The notes: generated by a model from the sequence alone, not told the origin. A stretch of 64,000 bases of DNA from Actinoplanes sichuanensis (GCF_033097365.1 NZ_AP028461.1:8618001-8682000), one strand, 5' to 3'. Shown: positions 44,744 to 54,914, counted from the first letter of the stretch. A program made the numbers and translations.

Positions 44744-44992
44744 GCTCCATGCCCCGGCCCACACCCCAACCGACGCCCCCGCTCCCCGAGCCCGCGCCGC
44801 CCGCTCCCCAGCCGACGCCCGCTCCCCAGCTGCCCGCTCTCCGGCCGACGCCCTTCACCCAGCAGACTCTGAGAACCAGCCGGCGTTGATCTAACGGTGC
44901 GGGTCGCATTCAGCCCGGTGGCCGCGTTTCGGTCCGGCGCGCCGGGTCGGCGTCGCGTCGTGATGACGGGACGGGGTGGTTCGGCGGGGCGG
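44744..44992. other. C-rich low-complexity intergenic DNA
   Basis: Between the thiolase terminator and the stop of the next gene. The first 100 bp are strongly C-biased on the plus strand with imperfect CCGACGCCCGCTCCCC-like repeats. I see no ORF with a ribosome site and no RNA gene. Confidence 0.5.
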
Positions 44993-45313
44993 TCAGGTCC
45001 GTACCAGAGAGGTGCGGGTGTCGTCTGTCGCCTGCGTGGCGCGTTCGAGCAGGTCGTCGGTGGGGTCGGCGGCGAGGATGTCGTCGGCCAGGACCCGCAG
45101 TTGGTCGCGGAGGACCAGGTCGTGAAGGTGCGGAACCGGGCGGGCCGGGCGCTTCTCGGCCTCGGCACCCAGGTCGGCCAGTTGTTGGACGAGGCTCTGG
45201 ACCAGCTTCGAGCGCGACAGCCCCGCCGATGCCGAAGCCGCCCGCCAGCGCGGCTCGTCCCAATGGTGAATCTGGGTCAGCAGGCGCTCGATGGCAGCGG
45301 CGAAGTCGGGCAC
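44993..45313 (-). CDS. Conserved-looking hypothetical protein
   Basis: 106 residues, helical and soluble. It begins VPDFAAAIERLLTQIHHWDE and has a central segment LVQSLVQQLADLGAEAEKRP and an acidic C-terminus (LADDILAADPTDDLLERA). The GTG at 45313 is chosen because upstream sequence is Arg/Pro-rich and falls in an inverted repeat. No family is recognised; codon bias is that of a real gene. Confidence 0.65.
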   Translation of the reverse strand: MPDFAAAIERLLTQIHHWDEPRWRAASASAGLSRSKLVQSLVQQLADLGAEAEKRPARPVPHLHDLVLRDQLRVLADDILAADPTDDLLERATQATDDTRTSLVRT

Positions 45314-45420
45314 CCGGCGACGATACCCGGCGGGGCTGTCGCGGCCGCGAGCCGACCGGCGCAGCGAAAGAACGACCCGGGCGGCGCGGTGGAACAGCGG
45401 ACGGCGTGCAAGTGTGGAAG

Positions 45421-45462
45421 GCGAATGCCCGCCTCGCGCTGGAGCGCGGGGCGGGCATTCGC
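45421..45462. terminator. Hairpin between two minus-strand genes
   Basis: GCGAATGCCCGCC and GGCGGGCATTCGC form a perfect 13-bp stem around a 16-nt loop that itself contains CGCG/CGCG. It lies downstream of the Bax-inhibitor-like gene. Confidence 0.7.
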
Positions 45463-45475
45463 GTGAGATCGGGGC

Positions 45476-45509
45476 AACGCCCGGTCCGCGGGGAGGCGGG
45501 CCGGGCGTT
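45476..45509 (-). terminator. Second hairpin downstream of the Bax-inhibitor-like gene
   Basis: AACGCCCGG and CCGGGCGTT, a 9-bp stem with a 16-nt loop, 22 bp after the stop at 45532. With the next hairpin it makes a tandem terminator. Confidence 0.55.
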
Positions 45510-45531
45510 GCTCGTGACGACGGACGAACCG

Positions 45532-46362
45532 TCAGTCGTCGCCTTGGAAGTAGCTCAGCAGGCGGAGGATCTCGATGTAGAGCCAGACGAGGCCGACCAG
45601 GATGCCGAACGCCGCGGTCCACGAGTAGCGCGCCGGCAGACCCATCCGCACGCCCTCCTCGATCTCGTTGAAGTTCAGGATGAAGCTCAACGAGGCGACC
45701 ACGATGCAGACCAGGCTGAAACCGATGGCCAGCGGGCTGCCGTCACGCAGACCCGTGTTGATGTCGAACATCGCCAGCACGAAGTTGATCAGCATGACGG
45801 CGAAGAGACCCGCCATCACCGCGACCATGCCTCGCACGAACTTCGGCGTCGCCCGGATGACACGCGCCTTGTAGAGCGCCGCCATCACGAAGAAGACACC
45901 GAACGTCGCTGTGGCCGCCTGGAGGACGATGCCGTCATACAGCGACTCGAAGAACTTGCTGACCATGCCGACGAACACACCCTCGACGACCGCATACGCG
46001 AGCACGAGGGCCGGGTTGGCAATCCGCATGAACGAGATGACCAGGCCGAGCACGAGCCCGGTCAGCGCGGCGCCGATCCAGGCCGGACCGACCAGCGCAT
46101 CCGGGATGAGGGCCCACGCGGCGACCGCCGTGGCGCCGGTGATGCCGAGCAGCGTGACCGTCTTGACGACGACGTCGTCGATGGTCATCGGCTGGACGGC
46201 CGGAGGAGCAGCGGGGTAGCCCGTCGCCGTGGGGTAGGGATCGCCGTATGCCGGCTGACCGTAACCCGGCTGCGCGGCCGGCCCGTATGGCCCGTACCCG
46301 GCCGCTCGCTCCCGCTCAGCCGCCTGGCCGAGGCGCGAGAGCACCGGGTTAGATGTCTTCAC
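45532..46362 (-). CDS. Bax inhibitor-1/YccA-family membrane protein
   Basis: 276 residues. A Pro/Tyr/Gly-rich cytoplasmic N-terminus (about 20-58, repeated YGP/YGQ motifs) precedes seven membrane segments. Family-typical features are FFESLYDGIVLQAATATFG and the C-terminal FNEIEEGVRMGLP, which carries conserved acidic residues of the YccA/YetJ pH-sensitive calcium-leak fold. GTG start behind GGGAGG. Probable ion homeostasis role; not tested here. Confidence 0.9.
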   Translation of the reverse strand: MKTSNPVLSRLGQAAERERAAGYGPYGPAAQPGYGQPAYGDPYPTATGYPAAPPAVQPMTIDDVVVKTVTLLGITGATAVAAWALIPDALVGPAWIGAALTGLVLGLVISFMRIANPALVLAYAVVEGVFVGMVSKFFESLYDGIVLQAATATFGVFFVMAALYKARVIRATPKFVRGMVAVMAGLFAVMLINFVLAMFDINTGLRDGSPLAIGFSLVCIVVASLSFILNFNEIEEGVRMGLPARYSWTAAFGILVGLVWLYIEILRLLSYFQGDD

Positions 46363-46539
46363 TGTTTCCAGCCTCCCTTGAGGTTACAGGCGCGATGCCT
46401 GTGTTCAAGGGTAAGCGGTGAGGGCCGTTCGCGCCGCACCCGAAAGCTGTGAGCAGGCTGAAAAACTCGGTTTTAGTGCTGCTCAGAGCGCGTGCGATAA
46501 CGATCACGGTCGCGGCGAACCTGCCGCGACCGCTGGCGA

Positions 46540-46624
46540 TGGTGCCCGGGGCGGGTCTCGAACCCGCACGCCTTTTGGGCAGCCGCTTTTAAGGCGGCCG
46601 TGTCTGCCATTCCACCACCCGGGC
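46540..46624 (-). tRNA. tRNA-Leu (anticodon UAA)
   Basis: On the minus strand the acceptor GCCCGGG pairs with CCCGGGC, followed by discriminator A and an encoded CCA (46540-46542). The anticodon stem GCCGC/GCGGC encloses the loop CTTAAAA, giving anticodon TAA. There is a long variable arm (CTGCCCAAAAGGCG), as in class II leucine tRNAs, and the T-arm GCGGGTTCGAGACCCGC. It reads the rare TTA codon (and TTG). In Streptomyces the UUA-reading tRNA is the developmental regulator bldA. Confidence 0.97.
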
Positions 46625-46680
46625 GGCCTGCGAACACCGTAGCTGGTGCCGCCCAGGCAGTGGAAACGGCATTGGCCGGA

Positions 46681-48039
46681 TCAGCGGGCTCCGGCGCCGA
46701 CCTTCTTCTCGGCGGGCAGCTCGACCGGCGGGGTCACCTCGGTGAACTCCTCACGCGGGCTGTGCAGCTGGCCGAGGGCCACGGTCTCCCGCTTGAGCAC
46801 GAACGCGAGCACCCAGTCGGCCACCACGCGCACCTTGCGGTTGAACGACGGGATCCGGCTGACGTGGTAGAAGCGGTGCATCAGCCAGGCCGGGTAACCC
46901 TTGACCTTGATGCCGTAGACGTGCGCCACACCCTTGTTGATGCCGAGGCCCGCGACGCCGCCGACGTGCTTGTGGCGGTAGTCCTTGGGGGCACCGCCGA
47001 GGACCACCTGGGCGATGTTGTCGGCGAGCACCTTGGCCTGGCGGACCGCGTGCTGCGCGCTCGGCGAGCAGTAGCCACCCGGGTTGGTCAGGTCGGGGAC
47101 CTGCGCGCAGTCACCGGCGGACCAGGCGCCCTCCCACACCTCGTTGGTCTCCAGATCGGCGACCTGGAGGGTGGGCAGGCAGTTGACGTGACCTTTGGGG
47201 CCGAGCGGCAGGTCGGTGTTGGCCAGCATCGGCGACGGCTTCACACCGGCCGTCCAGACCAGGGTCTCGGCGCGGAACGTGTCACCGTCGGAGAGCACGA
47301 TCCGGCCGTCGACGCAGGACTGCAGGAAGGTGCTCAGGCGCAGGTCGACACCACGGCCGGCGAGCTGGCGGGCGGTGTAGGCGCCCATCTCCGGGCCGAC
47401 CTCGGGGAGGATCCGGTTACTGGCCTCGACCAGGATGAAGTGGACCTCCTTCGGGTCCAGCTCCGGGTAGTACTTCAGCGCGTCGGCGACCACGTCCTGC
47501 ATCTCGGCGAGCGCCTCGATACCGGCGAAGCCGCCACCGACGAACACGAAGTTGAGGGAGGCCTTGCGCACGTCCTCGTCGGGGGTCGCGGCGGCGACGT
47601 CCAGCCGGTCGAGGATGTGGTTGCGCAGGTAGATGGCCTCACCGATGGTCTTGAGGCCGATGCCCCGGTCACTGAGACCGGGAATGGGCAGGGTGCGCGA
47701 GACCGAGCCGGGCGCCACGATGATGTGGTCGTACTCCATCTCGTAGGCCGGGCCGTCGATCGGCTGGATCATGACGGTCTTGCGAGCGTGCTCGACCTTG
47801 GTGACCTCACCGGAGACGATGCGGCACTTCTTCAGCTCCCGGCGCAGCGGCACCACAGCGTGTCGCGGCGAAATGTTACCGGCCGCTGCCTCAGGCAGGA
47901 ACGGCTGGTAAGTCATGTGCGGAACAGGGTCAATGACGACGATCTCGGCCCGGTTCCGGTTCAGCTTCTTGGACAGGCGGAGGGCGGCGTAAAGCCCGAC
48001 GTGACCTGCTCCAACGACGACTATGCGCGGCGGATTCAC
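46681..48039 (-). CDS. ndh: Type II NADH:quinone dehydrogenase
   Basis: 452 residues, a non-proton-pumping flavoprotein at the membrane surface. The N-terminal FAD-binding GxGxxG is VVVGAGHVGLYAA, the NADH-binding motif is FVFVGGGFAGIEALAEM, and GAWSAGDCAQVPD contacts FAD. Near the C-terminus hydrophobic and basic helices (YPAWLMHRFYHV) suit membrane attachment. GTG start. A TGTGA-TCG-TCACA palindrome lies about 42 bp upstream. Confidence 0.93.
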   Translation of the reverse strand: MNPPRIVVVGAGHVGLYAALRLSKKLNRNRAEIVVIDPVPHMTYQPFLPEAAAGNISPRHAVVPLRRELKKCRIVSGEVTKVEHARKTVMIQPIDGPAYEMEYDHIIVAPGSVSRTLPIPGLSDRGIGLKTIGEAIYLRNHILDRLDVAAATPDEDVRKASLNFVFVGGGFAGIEALAEMQDVVADALKYYPELDPKEVHFILVEASNRILPEVGPEMGAYTARQLAGRGVDLRLSTFLQSCVDGRIVLSDGDTFRAETLVWTAGVKPSPMLANTDLPLGPKGHVNCLPTLQVADLETNEVWEGAWSAGDCAQVPDLTNPGGYCSPSAQHAVRQAKVLADNIAQVVLGGAPKDYRHKHVGGVAGLGINKGVAHVYGIKVKGYPAWLMHRFYHVSRIPSFNRKVRVVADWVLAFVLKRETVALGQLHSPREEFTEVTPPVELPAEKKVGAGAR

Positions 48040-48080
48040 GCCCCTATTGTCGCGCGCGGGGCCCCTTTCATGCGCCGTTC

Positions 48081-48093
48081 TGTGACGATCACA
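48081..48093. promoter_or_regulatory. TGTGA-N3-TCACA palindrome upstream of ndh
   Basis: The 13-bp palindrome TGTGACGATCACA sits 42 bp before the ndh start and overlaps a plausible TTGACT promoter. The half-sites resemble Crp/Rex operators, but the spacing (3) is shorter than for known sites (6). Confidence 0.35.
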
Positions 48094-48126
48094 ACGGCTT
48101 AAGTCAAGTGACGAAACACTCAGAAT

Positions 48127-48693
48127 TCACTCGCGGCGGGCCATACGGGTTAGGACCATTGTCACAGTGGTTGCAGCGACAAGTCCGACGAGTGTGGCCA
48201 GCTGGAACGCCTCTCCACCCAGGTCGGCGGTCAGCCCCAGCGCCAGGACGATGACCACCGCGGAGAGCAGTACGACCAGCAGGGCACGGCCCAGCCACAG
48301 GGCCGGGACGTCGAAATTCACGATCGCGTCGTACGGCAGGACGGCCGCCAGAGCGGTGAGCGTGTGCCCCAGGTAGAGCAGTGTCGCCAGCGCCAGCACC
48401 CGCCACAGTTCGACCGGGGAGCCGAACCCGGCGGTGTCGATCAGCCAGCCGGCGATCGCGGTCAGCGCCACCGCCGTGCCACCCCGGCCCCGCGGTGCCG
48501 CCACCGGCCAGAAGACCGCGGCCAGGGCGGGCAGCATGAACTTCGGATCGGCCATCAGGTCGGCCGGCCAGGACACGCCCACGGTGAGCAGACCGGTGAG
48601 CGCGATGCCGAGACGAACCGTGAACGGCACCACGGTCGCCCGCCCGGCCGCCGTCCGCCACCGGTCGATCCGGCGGTTCACCCCGTTGAGCAT
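48127..48693 (-). CDS. Hypothetical membrane protein, last gene of the MoxR/DUF58 operon
   Basis: 188 residues with five or so membrane helices (from about residue 20). The start ATG lies one base after the DUF58 stop, indicating coupling. No domain name comes to mind; in actinobacterial MoxR operons such proteins are often uncharacterised. The short C-terminus is basic (TRMARRE). Confidence 0.75.
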   Translation of the reverse strand: MLNGVNRRIDRWRTAAGRATVVPFTVRLGIALTGLLTVGVSWPADLMADPKFMLPALAAVFWPVAAPRGRGGTAVALTAIAGWLIDTAGFGSPVELWRVLALATLLYLGHTLTALAAVLPYDAIVNFDVPALWLGRALLVVLLSAVVIVLALGLTADLGGEAFQLATLVGLVAATTVTMVLTRMARRE

Positions 48694-48694
48694 G

Positions 48695-50042
48695 TCAGCG
48701 TCCCCTCGGTGCCGAGGCCAGCCGGGCGACGTCCCGCAGCACCAGGTCCAGGCTGCCGGCGCCGGCCCAGGCGACCACCGGTACGCCGTGCTCGCGCAGC
48801 CGGCCCAGCACGTTCTCCCGCTCCATCCGCCACAGCCGGGTGGCGGCGGGTGTCCACTGATTGCGCACCGGCGGCTTGGCCCCCGCGGGCAGCGTGTCGA
48901 CCGCCACCACATACCGGCCGGACTGGGTGAGTAGGGCGAGCATGTCGGCGGCCCGCGGATCGACGAGCGGGGTGAGCACCACGACCAGCGCCGTGGACGA
49001 GACGTGGTGGGCGCTGATCATGTTGTCGTACTGCTCGGTCCCGGCCGGTTCGGGCCGTACGTCGAGCAGCCACTCCAGAACCGTCAGGTACTGCCGGCGG
49101 CCGGAGGCGGGGCGCAGCCGACGGGCGGTCGAGCCGTACTCCAGCAGCGACACCCGGTCGCCCCGGTGCAGGTAGTGCTCGGCGATCGCGGCCGCCGCCC
49201 GGACCGTGGTGTCCAGCACCGACGAGCCGCCTCGGACCCCGCCGGAGAGACCGATCTCACCGAGCACGTCGAGCAGGAGCAGCACCTCGGCGTCCCGGTC
49301 CGACAGGGTCGAGGCGACATGCAGGTCACGGGTCCGTAGTGAGACGCGCCAGTCGATGCGTCGGAGTCGATCGCCGGGCGCGAACTGCCGTACCCCCGCG
49401 AGCTCTCCGCCCTCACCCGGTCGCCGGGAGCGATGTGCCCCGACCAGGCCGGCCGCGGCCGGCATCGCCTCCGTCGCCTTGAACGGCTCGGTGACCGGAT
49501 AGACCCGGACCCCCCGCGCCGGGGTGACCACCGGTCGGCAGGCCAGCAGGCCGCCGCAGGCCGCGGCGCGGGCGGCGGCCGGGCCGACGTCCTGCCGGCC
49601 CCAACGCAGGGCCTCGCCGGGCAGGTCGATCGCGGCCCAGCCGTCGGCGCTCACGGTGATCGCGAACGGCCGGTCGGAGTGTTCCAATTTCAGCCACGGC
49701 GACGTCCGGGTCCGGACGACGACCAGGTCGTAGTCGATCGAGTCCGGGTTGGCGACGGTCAGCCCGGCCTCCACCTCACCGCCCTCGACCAGGTGGGACT
49801 CGTCGGCGCTGATCGTGATCTCGGGGGCGGAGACCGGAGTGCGGCGCAGGTTGATCGCGGCGCCGATCGCGAACGGCGCCGCGAGCAGCACCAGGTCGAC
49901 CCGGCCCAGAGCCACGCCGAGCAGCAGGAGCAGGCCGGTGAGCAGGACCGTCCGGCCGAGCGCCCGGGTGGGCGCCCAGACCGGGCCGGACGACGACTCG
50001 GCCGTGCCCGCTCCGGGCACGGCCGGCCGGAGGCGCAGCAGA

Positions 50043-50050
<8 letters not shown>
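48695..50050 (-). CDS. DUF58 domain protein (VWA-like)
   Basis: 451 residues. Two N-terminal membrane helices (about 33-70) are followed by a beta-rich region and the DUF58 core: VRQFAPGDRLRRIDWRVSLRTRDLHV is the family signature, and LLLLDVLGEIG near 280 corresponds to the MIDAS-like start of a von Willebrand A fold. DUF58 proteins usually work with MoxR ATPases in assembling or inserting metal-containing or membrane complexes. The ATG overlaps the moxR stop by 8 bp. Confidence 0.92.
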
Positions 50051-51032
<982 letters not shown>

Positions 51033-51045
51033 CGGCGCACCTTTC

Positions 51046-51624
51046 TCACAGTCGTTCCATGGCGTCTAGGTAAGTCTCGACGTCGCGGGCTTTGAGCGCG
51101 CGGCGGCCCGGCTCGGACAGCGCCGACCAGAGGTCGTCACCGAGGAGTTCCCTGGCCCGGCGCGGGTCACCGGCCCTGGTGAAGCCGTGCCGCAGACGCA
51201 ATCGTTCGTCGGCCAGTTCCGCGAGCACCGGCAGAACGTTACGCGCATACAGATCCGGGTCCGAGTGGGCCCGGTCCAGGTTCTGCTCCCAGCGACGGAC
51301 CGCGGCCCGGAGCGCGTCACCGGTCGGCTGCGTACCGGCGCCGATCCGCGATCGGAGTCGGGGTGCCGGCGGCGGGGCGACCAGGGTGGCCGCGTAGATC
51401 ACCATGCGCAGCCCGATCAGCAGACTGACCAGGAGCAACAGCGAGATGCTGGTGTCCAGCGCGCGCAGCCCGGCGGTGATCACGACGGCGGCGAGGCCGA
51501 TCACCACCCCGTTGCCGATCAGCGTGACCGCGATCGAGCGTCGCTTGGCGACACTCTCGGTCTCCTCGGCGGTACGCGGCGTGTCCGCGATGCCGAAGAG
51601 ATCGTCCAGGCCACCGTCGCTCAT
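51046..51624 (-). CDS. Hypothetical membrane protein of the MoxR operon
   Basis: 192 residues. An acidic N-terminus (SDGGLDDLFGIAD), two membrane helices (about 30-50 and 58-80) and a soluble helical C-terminal domain (about 95-192) with ARNVLPVLAELADERLRLRHGF. The start overlaps the stop of the DUF4129 gene by four bases (ATGA type), so it is part of the operon. The function is unknown. Confidence 0.82.
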   Translation of the reverse strand: MSDGGLDDLFGIADTPRTAEETESVAKRRSIAVTLIGNGVVIGLAAVVITAGLRALDTSISLLLLVSLLIGLRMVIYAATLVAPPPAPRLRSRIGAGTQPTGDALRAAVRRWEQNLDRAHSDPDLYARNVLPVLAELADERLRLRHGFTRAGDPRRARELLGDDLWSALSEPGRRALKARDVETYLDAMERL

Positions 51625-52319
51625 GCGGGCGCTCCGCTCCGGGCGGCGCCCAGGTCGGCCCGCAGCCGCTCCAGGGCGGACCGCGCCTGCTGTCGCATCT
51701 GATCGTCGACGGTGTGCGTGGCATAGCGCGCCTCGCGGTAGACCTCCAGCAGCGCGGCGAGCACCCCGGCGTCGACCCGCTGCTCGGCGAGCAACCGTCC
51801 GACGTAGTCGGTGGGGCTGTCGCCCGGGTGCCGCGGTGTGCCGGCCGCCCCGGCGGCGTCCTCCAGGCGAACCCAGCAGGCGATCACCGCCCGGCGCGGG
51901 TCACGGTCGGTGTCGGACAGCTCCTCCAGACCGGCGTCGAGGGCGGCGACCAGGTCATCGGCGGTCTGCCGGGCCCGGCGCGGCTGGTGCTTGCCGGAGC
52001 GGGCCGGTCGGCGGCGCAGATGGTCACGAACCAGCGCCCAGGTCAGGCCGACCACCATCAGCACTGCCCCGATGATCAGCACGACGAGTGTGGCAGTGCC
52101 CACCCACTCGGGCAGGACCCGGGCCGGCTCCGGGATGCTCTCCTGGAAACTCGGCCGCGCCGACGGCTCGGGCGGCAGCAGTGGCGGCCGGGTGGGCGTC
52201 GCATCCGGCTCCAGTTGGTCGAGCTGCGGGGCGGATCTGGTCGCGGCGAGCGAGGTCACGAAGAGCAGTCCGAGGACAGCGGCGAGTGGCCACCATCGGC
52301 GCAGTGCGGCGAAGTCCAT
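51621..52319 (-). CDS. DUF4129 domain protein
   Basis: 232 residues. An N-terminal signal-anchor (about 10-27), a proline-rich periplasmic stretch, a second membrane helix (about 73-95), and a C-terminal DUF4129 domain: AVIACWVRLEDAAGAAGTPR and the EVYREARYATHTV motif near the end. DUF4129 proteins accompany transglutaminase-like or MoxR/DUF58 proteins. First gene of this operon; the UDG gene upstream ends 41 bp before it. Confidence 0.88.
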   Translation of the reverse strand: MDFAALRRWWPLAAVLGLLFVTSLAATRSAPQLDQLEPDATPTRPPLLPPEPSARPSFQESIPEPARVLPEWVGTATLVVLIIGAVLMVVGLTWALVRDHLRRRPARSGKHQPRRARQTADDLVAALDAGLEELSDTDRDPRRAVIACWVRLEDAAGAAGTPRHPGDSPTDYVGRLLAEQRVDAGVLAALLEVYREARYATHTVDDQMRQQARSALERLRADLGAARSGAPA

Positions 52320-52360
52320 AACGGCTCAGATCCGTGGCTCGGGGATTGTCGGCGCTCGCA

Positions 52361-53113
52361 TCATGCCAGGCCCGCCAGATCCTTCGCACGGCCGAACACG
52401 TCGTCGAGCATGGCGGGGGTGAGCCGGCCGGTGAAAGTGTTCTGCTGGCTGACATGGAAACTGCCCAGCAGAACCGGCGCGCCGGGCACGCTGACCAGGG
52501 CACCGTGCCCGAATTTCGGGCGTGGCACGGGCGGGCGGACACCGTAGGCCGCGATCATCGCCGGCCACCACGCGGCCCAGGCGAACGCGCCGAGCGCGAC
52601 CACCACCCGCAGGGTCGGCCGGATCAGCTCCAACTCGCGCCGGACCCACGGGGCGCACGTGTCGCGTTCCTCGGGCAGCGGTTTGTTGTCCGGCGGGGCG
52701 CAGCGGACCGCGGCGAAGATCCGGGTGTGCCGCAACTCCAGGCCGTCGTCGGCGGCGACGCTCGTCGGCTGGTTGGCCAGGCTGGCCCGGTGCAGGGCGG
52801 CGAAGAGCACGTCGCCGGAACGGTCGCCGGTGAAGATGCGACCGGTGCGGTTGCCGCCGTGCGCGGCGGGCGCCAGACCGAGGATCGCGATCTCGGCGTC
52901 GGCCGGGCCGAACCCGGGGACCGGGCGGCCCCAATATTCCTGGTCGCGGAACGACGCCCGCTTGGTCACCGCGACGTCGGTGCGCCAGGCGACCAGGCGG
53001 GGGCAGGCGAAACAGTCCGCGACATGGGCGTCGAGCGCGGTCAGCGAGGCCGCCTCGGCCGCCTGGGCGACGACCATGGCGGGGGTACGCGCGGAGGCGC
53101 CGGACGGAAGCAC
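52361..53113 (-). CDS. Family-5 uracil-DNA glycosylase (UdgB type)
   Basis: About 250 residues. The iron-sulfur Cys ligands fit CFACPRLV and CAPP...DTCAPWV. Motif A is GLAPAAHGGNRTGRIFTGDRSGD, in which the usual catalytic Asp/Asn position is occupied by Ala as in family 5, and the C-terminal motif is LGSFHVSQQNT. It removes uracil and other deaminated bases from GC-rich DNA. I use GTG 53113, which keeps the RTPA segment seen in homologues; ATG 53077 is an alternative. Confidence 0.92.
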   Translation of the reverse strand: MLPSGASARTPAMVVAQAAEAASLTALDAHVADCFACPRLVAWRTDVAVTKRASFRDQEYWGRPVPGFGPADAEIAILGLAPAAHGGNRTGRIFTGDRSGDVLFAALHRASLANQPTSVAADDGLELRHTRIFAAVRCAPPDNKPLPEERDTCAPWVRRELELIRPTLRVVVALGAFAWAAWWPAMIAAYGVRPPVPRPKFGHGALVSVPGAPVLLGSFHVSQQNTFTGRLTPAMLDDVFGRAKDLAGLA

Positions 53114-53217
53114 GCGTCCAGCACAGCATCCCGGCGCCCGACGGAACGCAACCGGGTCGGCCGCGGGCACCCCATCGGATGCCCGTGACCGACCCGGACC
53201 GGAACTCGTCGTGCCGG

Positions 53218-53835
53218 TCAGTTGACCTTCAGGCAGAGCAGGTAACCGGCGCCCTCCTGGGAGGCGATGACGGCACCCGCCTCGCCCTCCTTGAGGCCGT
53301 TGTTGATGATGTCGTCGCAGGCGGGGCTGTTCTCGTCCTTGATGCCCTCGACCCGGCCGAGCACGGTGTACTTCGCGTCGGCCGACGAGCAGTCGACGAT
53401 CTCGGCGTCGACCTGGGTGGTGGTCTCCTTGACCTCCTGCGACACACCGAGGCAGCTACCGGCCTTGGCGTCCTTGGTCGGGTCCTCGGTGAGGACGTCG
53501 CGGATCCCGACCTTGATGAAGATGAAGATCACAGCGACGATGATGGCGCCCACGATGCCGAGGATCTTGCGGCCGAGCTTGCTCTTCTTCTTGCCCTCGG
53601 TGCCCGGGAAGGGCGGCGGCGGGAAGCCGGGGGCTCCCGCGTTCGGCGGAGGGAAGCCCGGAGCCCCTGCAGGCGGCGGGAAGCCCGGAGCCCCCGCGGG
53701 CGGCGGGAAGCCCGGAGCGCCCGCGTTCGGCGGCGGGAACTGGCCACCGGCGTTCGGAGGCGGGTAACCCTGGGATCCCGCGTTCGGCGGCGGGAACTGG
53801 CCACCGGATGAGGGCGGCACGACCGGGTCTGTCAT
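53218..53835 (-). CDS. Proline-rich single-pass membrane protein (LppU/SCO3897-like C-terminal domain)
   Basis: 205 residues. Residues 10-78 are a repeat of FPPPNAG/GFPPPAGAP units. A basic stop-transfer (KKKSKLGRKI) and one helix (about 88-108) lead to an extracytoplasmic domain with four Cys (SCLGVS, VDCSSADAKYTVLG, PACDDI, LLCLKVN). The Cys-bearing, SADAKYTVLG-containing domain resembles actinobacterial LppU-type proteins. The function is unknown. The start is ATG 53835. Confidence 0.82.
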   Translation of the reverse strand: MTDPVVPPSSGGQFPPPNAGSQGYPPPNAGGQFPPPNAGAPGFPPPAGAPGFPPPAGAPGFPPPNAGAPGFPPPPFPGTEGKKKSKLGRKILGIVGAIIVAVIFIFIKVGIRDVLTEDPTKDAKAGSCLGVSQEVKETTTQVDAEIVDCSSADAKYTVLGRVEGIKDENSPACDDIINNGLKEGEAGAVIASQEGAGYLLCLKVN

Positions 53836-53963
53836 CGGGCTTTCCTTTCAAGGGGTACGGCCGGCATCGGCCGGCACGCGAGGATAGCGACAGCCATCGC
53901 TCGCGCGCGATCCCCTTTGCAGCCTGATTCATCACCGTGGCCGAGCCGCAACCATCGACGGCG

Positions 53964-54914
53964 TCACCTGCTGGGACTCGGTGACGGCGAGCCAGCCGAC
54001 GGGCCTGTGGATGGAGCTGTGGACAACGATGGCTCGCCCGCCTGGAACGGCGCCTGACCCGGACAATACGGATATCCCGGGTTGGCGATCGGGATCGGGT
54101 CGCCATAGGAGTCGTAGCACGACGGCTCCCCCAGATGGATCGGCTGACCATCCTGGTCGTAGAGCTGGACACCCACCATCAGCTTGCCGTCGGCGTCGTA
54201 GACGAAGACGTCACGGATGTTGCTCGTCGGGTCGGGGCGCTCGTCGGTGTAGCCGACGTTGTAGTAATAGTCACGCTGCGCCGCCGAGTCGACCTCGAAG
54301 AACCCGATCACCGCGAAGATCACCAGGAAGCCGGTGCCGAGCCGCTGGAGACGCCGCGACCAGGAACCGGCCGGTCGCTCCCGGCGCCCCAACCAGATCG
54401 AGCCGAGCAGGCCGAGGCCGAGCAGCAGGACCGCGGCCAGATCGTCGCCACCGGGCCGGGGCAGCAGGCCCAGCGGGGTGCCGTGATCGTGCAGCATGAA
54501 CGCGACCGCCATGGCGGCCAGATAACCCCGCAGCACCCACCAGGCAGGCTGTAGCAGCACCAGGAACTCGCTGGCCCGCGGATAGCCGAGCACCGGGCCG
54601 ACCCGCTCGTCGAACCGGCGCAGCGCCCGATCGATCCGGGCTCGATGGCGGGCGGCGGTCTCGGCGATCCGCGACCGCTCCCCCTCCGGCTGTGCGGTGG
54701 CGGTGAAACCGGCGCTCGCGCTCAGCTCGGCCGCGTAGGCGGCGGGTGGGCCGAGCCGCTCATACAACGATCCGCCGCCCTCGGCCAGCACCTCGGCCAG
54801 GTGCTCCGGCAGGTCTTCGAGCAACTCGTCACGGGTCGCGGCCGGCAGACCGGCGAGCGCCTCCCGGACACCCTCGACGTAGACGGCGATCTCGTCCTGT
54901 GCCGTGAGGTTCAC
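53964..54914 (-). CDS. HAAS-domain membrane protein paired with PadR
   Basis: 316 residues. The N-terminal 80 residues (VREALAGLPAATRDELLEDLPEHLAE and LYERLGPPAAYAAELSASAG) form a HAAS signalling domain. Three or four membrane helices (about 140-240) and an extracytoplasmic Pro/Ser-rich tail (YDQDGQPIHLGEPSCYD onward) follow. HAAS domains typically sit beside PadR regulators. The GTG overlaps the PadR stop (GTGA), so the two are coupled and probably act in one switch. GGGGGAAGG is the ribosome site. Confidence 0.87.
   Translation of the reverse strand: MNLTAQDEIAVYVEGVREALAGLPAATRDELLEDLPEHLAEVLAEGGGSLYERLGPPAAYAAELSASAGFTATAQPEGERSRIAETAARHRARIDRALRRFDERVGPVLGYPRASEFLVLLQPAWWVLRGYLAAMAVAFMLHDHGTPLGLLPRPGGDDLAAVLLLGLGLLGSIWLGRRERPAGSWSRRLQRLGTGFLVIFAVIGFFEVDSAAQRDYYYNVGYTDERPDPTSNIRDVFVYDADGKLMVGVQLYDQDGQPIHLGEPSCYDSYGDPIPIANPGYPYCPGQAPFQAGEPSLSTAPSTGPSAGSPSPSPSR

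Noticed and set aside
44744..44892. C-rich repeats after the thiolase terminator as a functional element
   Set aside because: The units are irregular and share no dyad or promoter; simple composition bias is the easier explanation.
48127..48912. A longer start for the membrane protein at the end of the MoxR operon
   Set aside because: The extension overlaps the DUF58 gene in another frame and is Cys/Trp/Pro-rich noise; ATG 48693 directly follows the DUF58 stop.
53600..53820. Regular repeats that could suggest a CRISPR or minisatellite
   Set aside because: They encode the FPPPNAG-type repeat of the proline-rich membrane protein in frame, with uneven unit lengths and no spacers.
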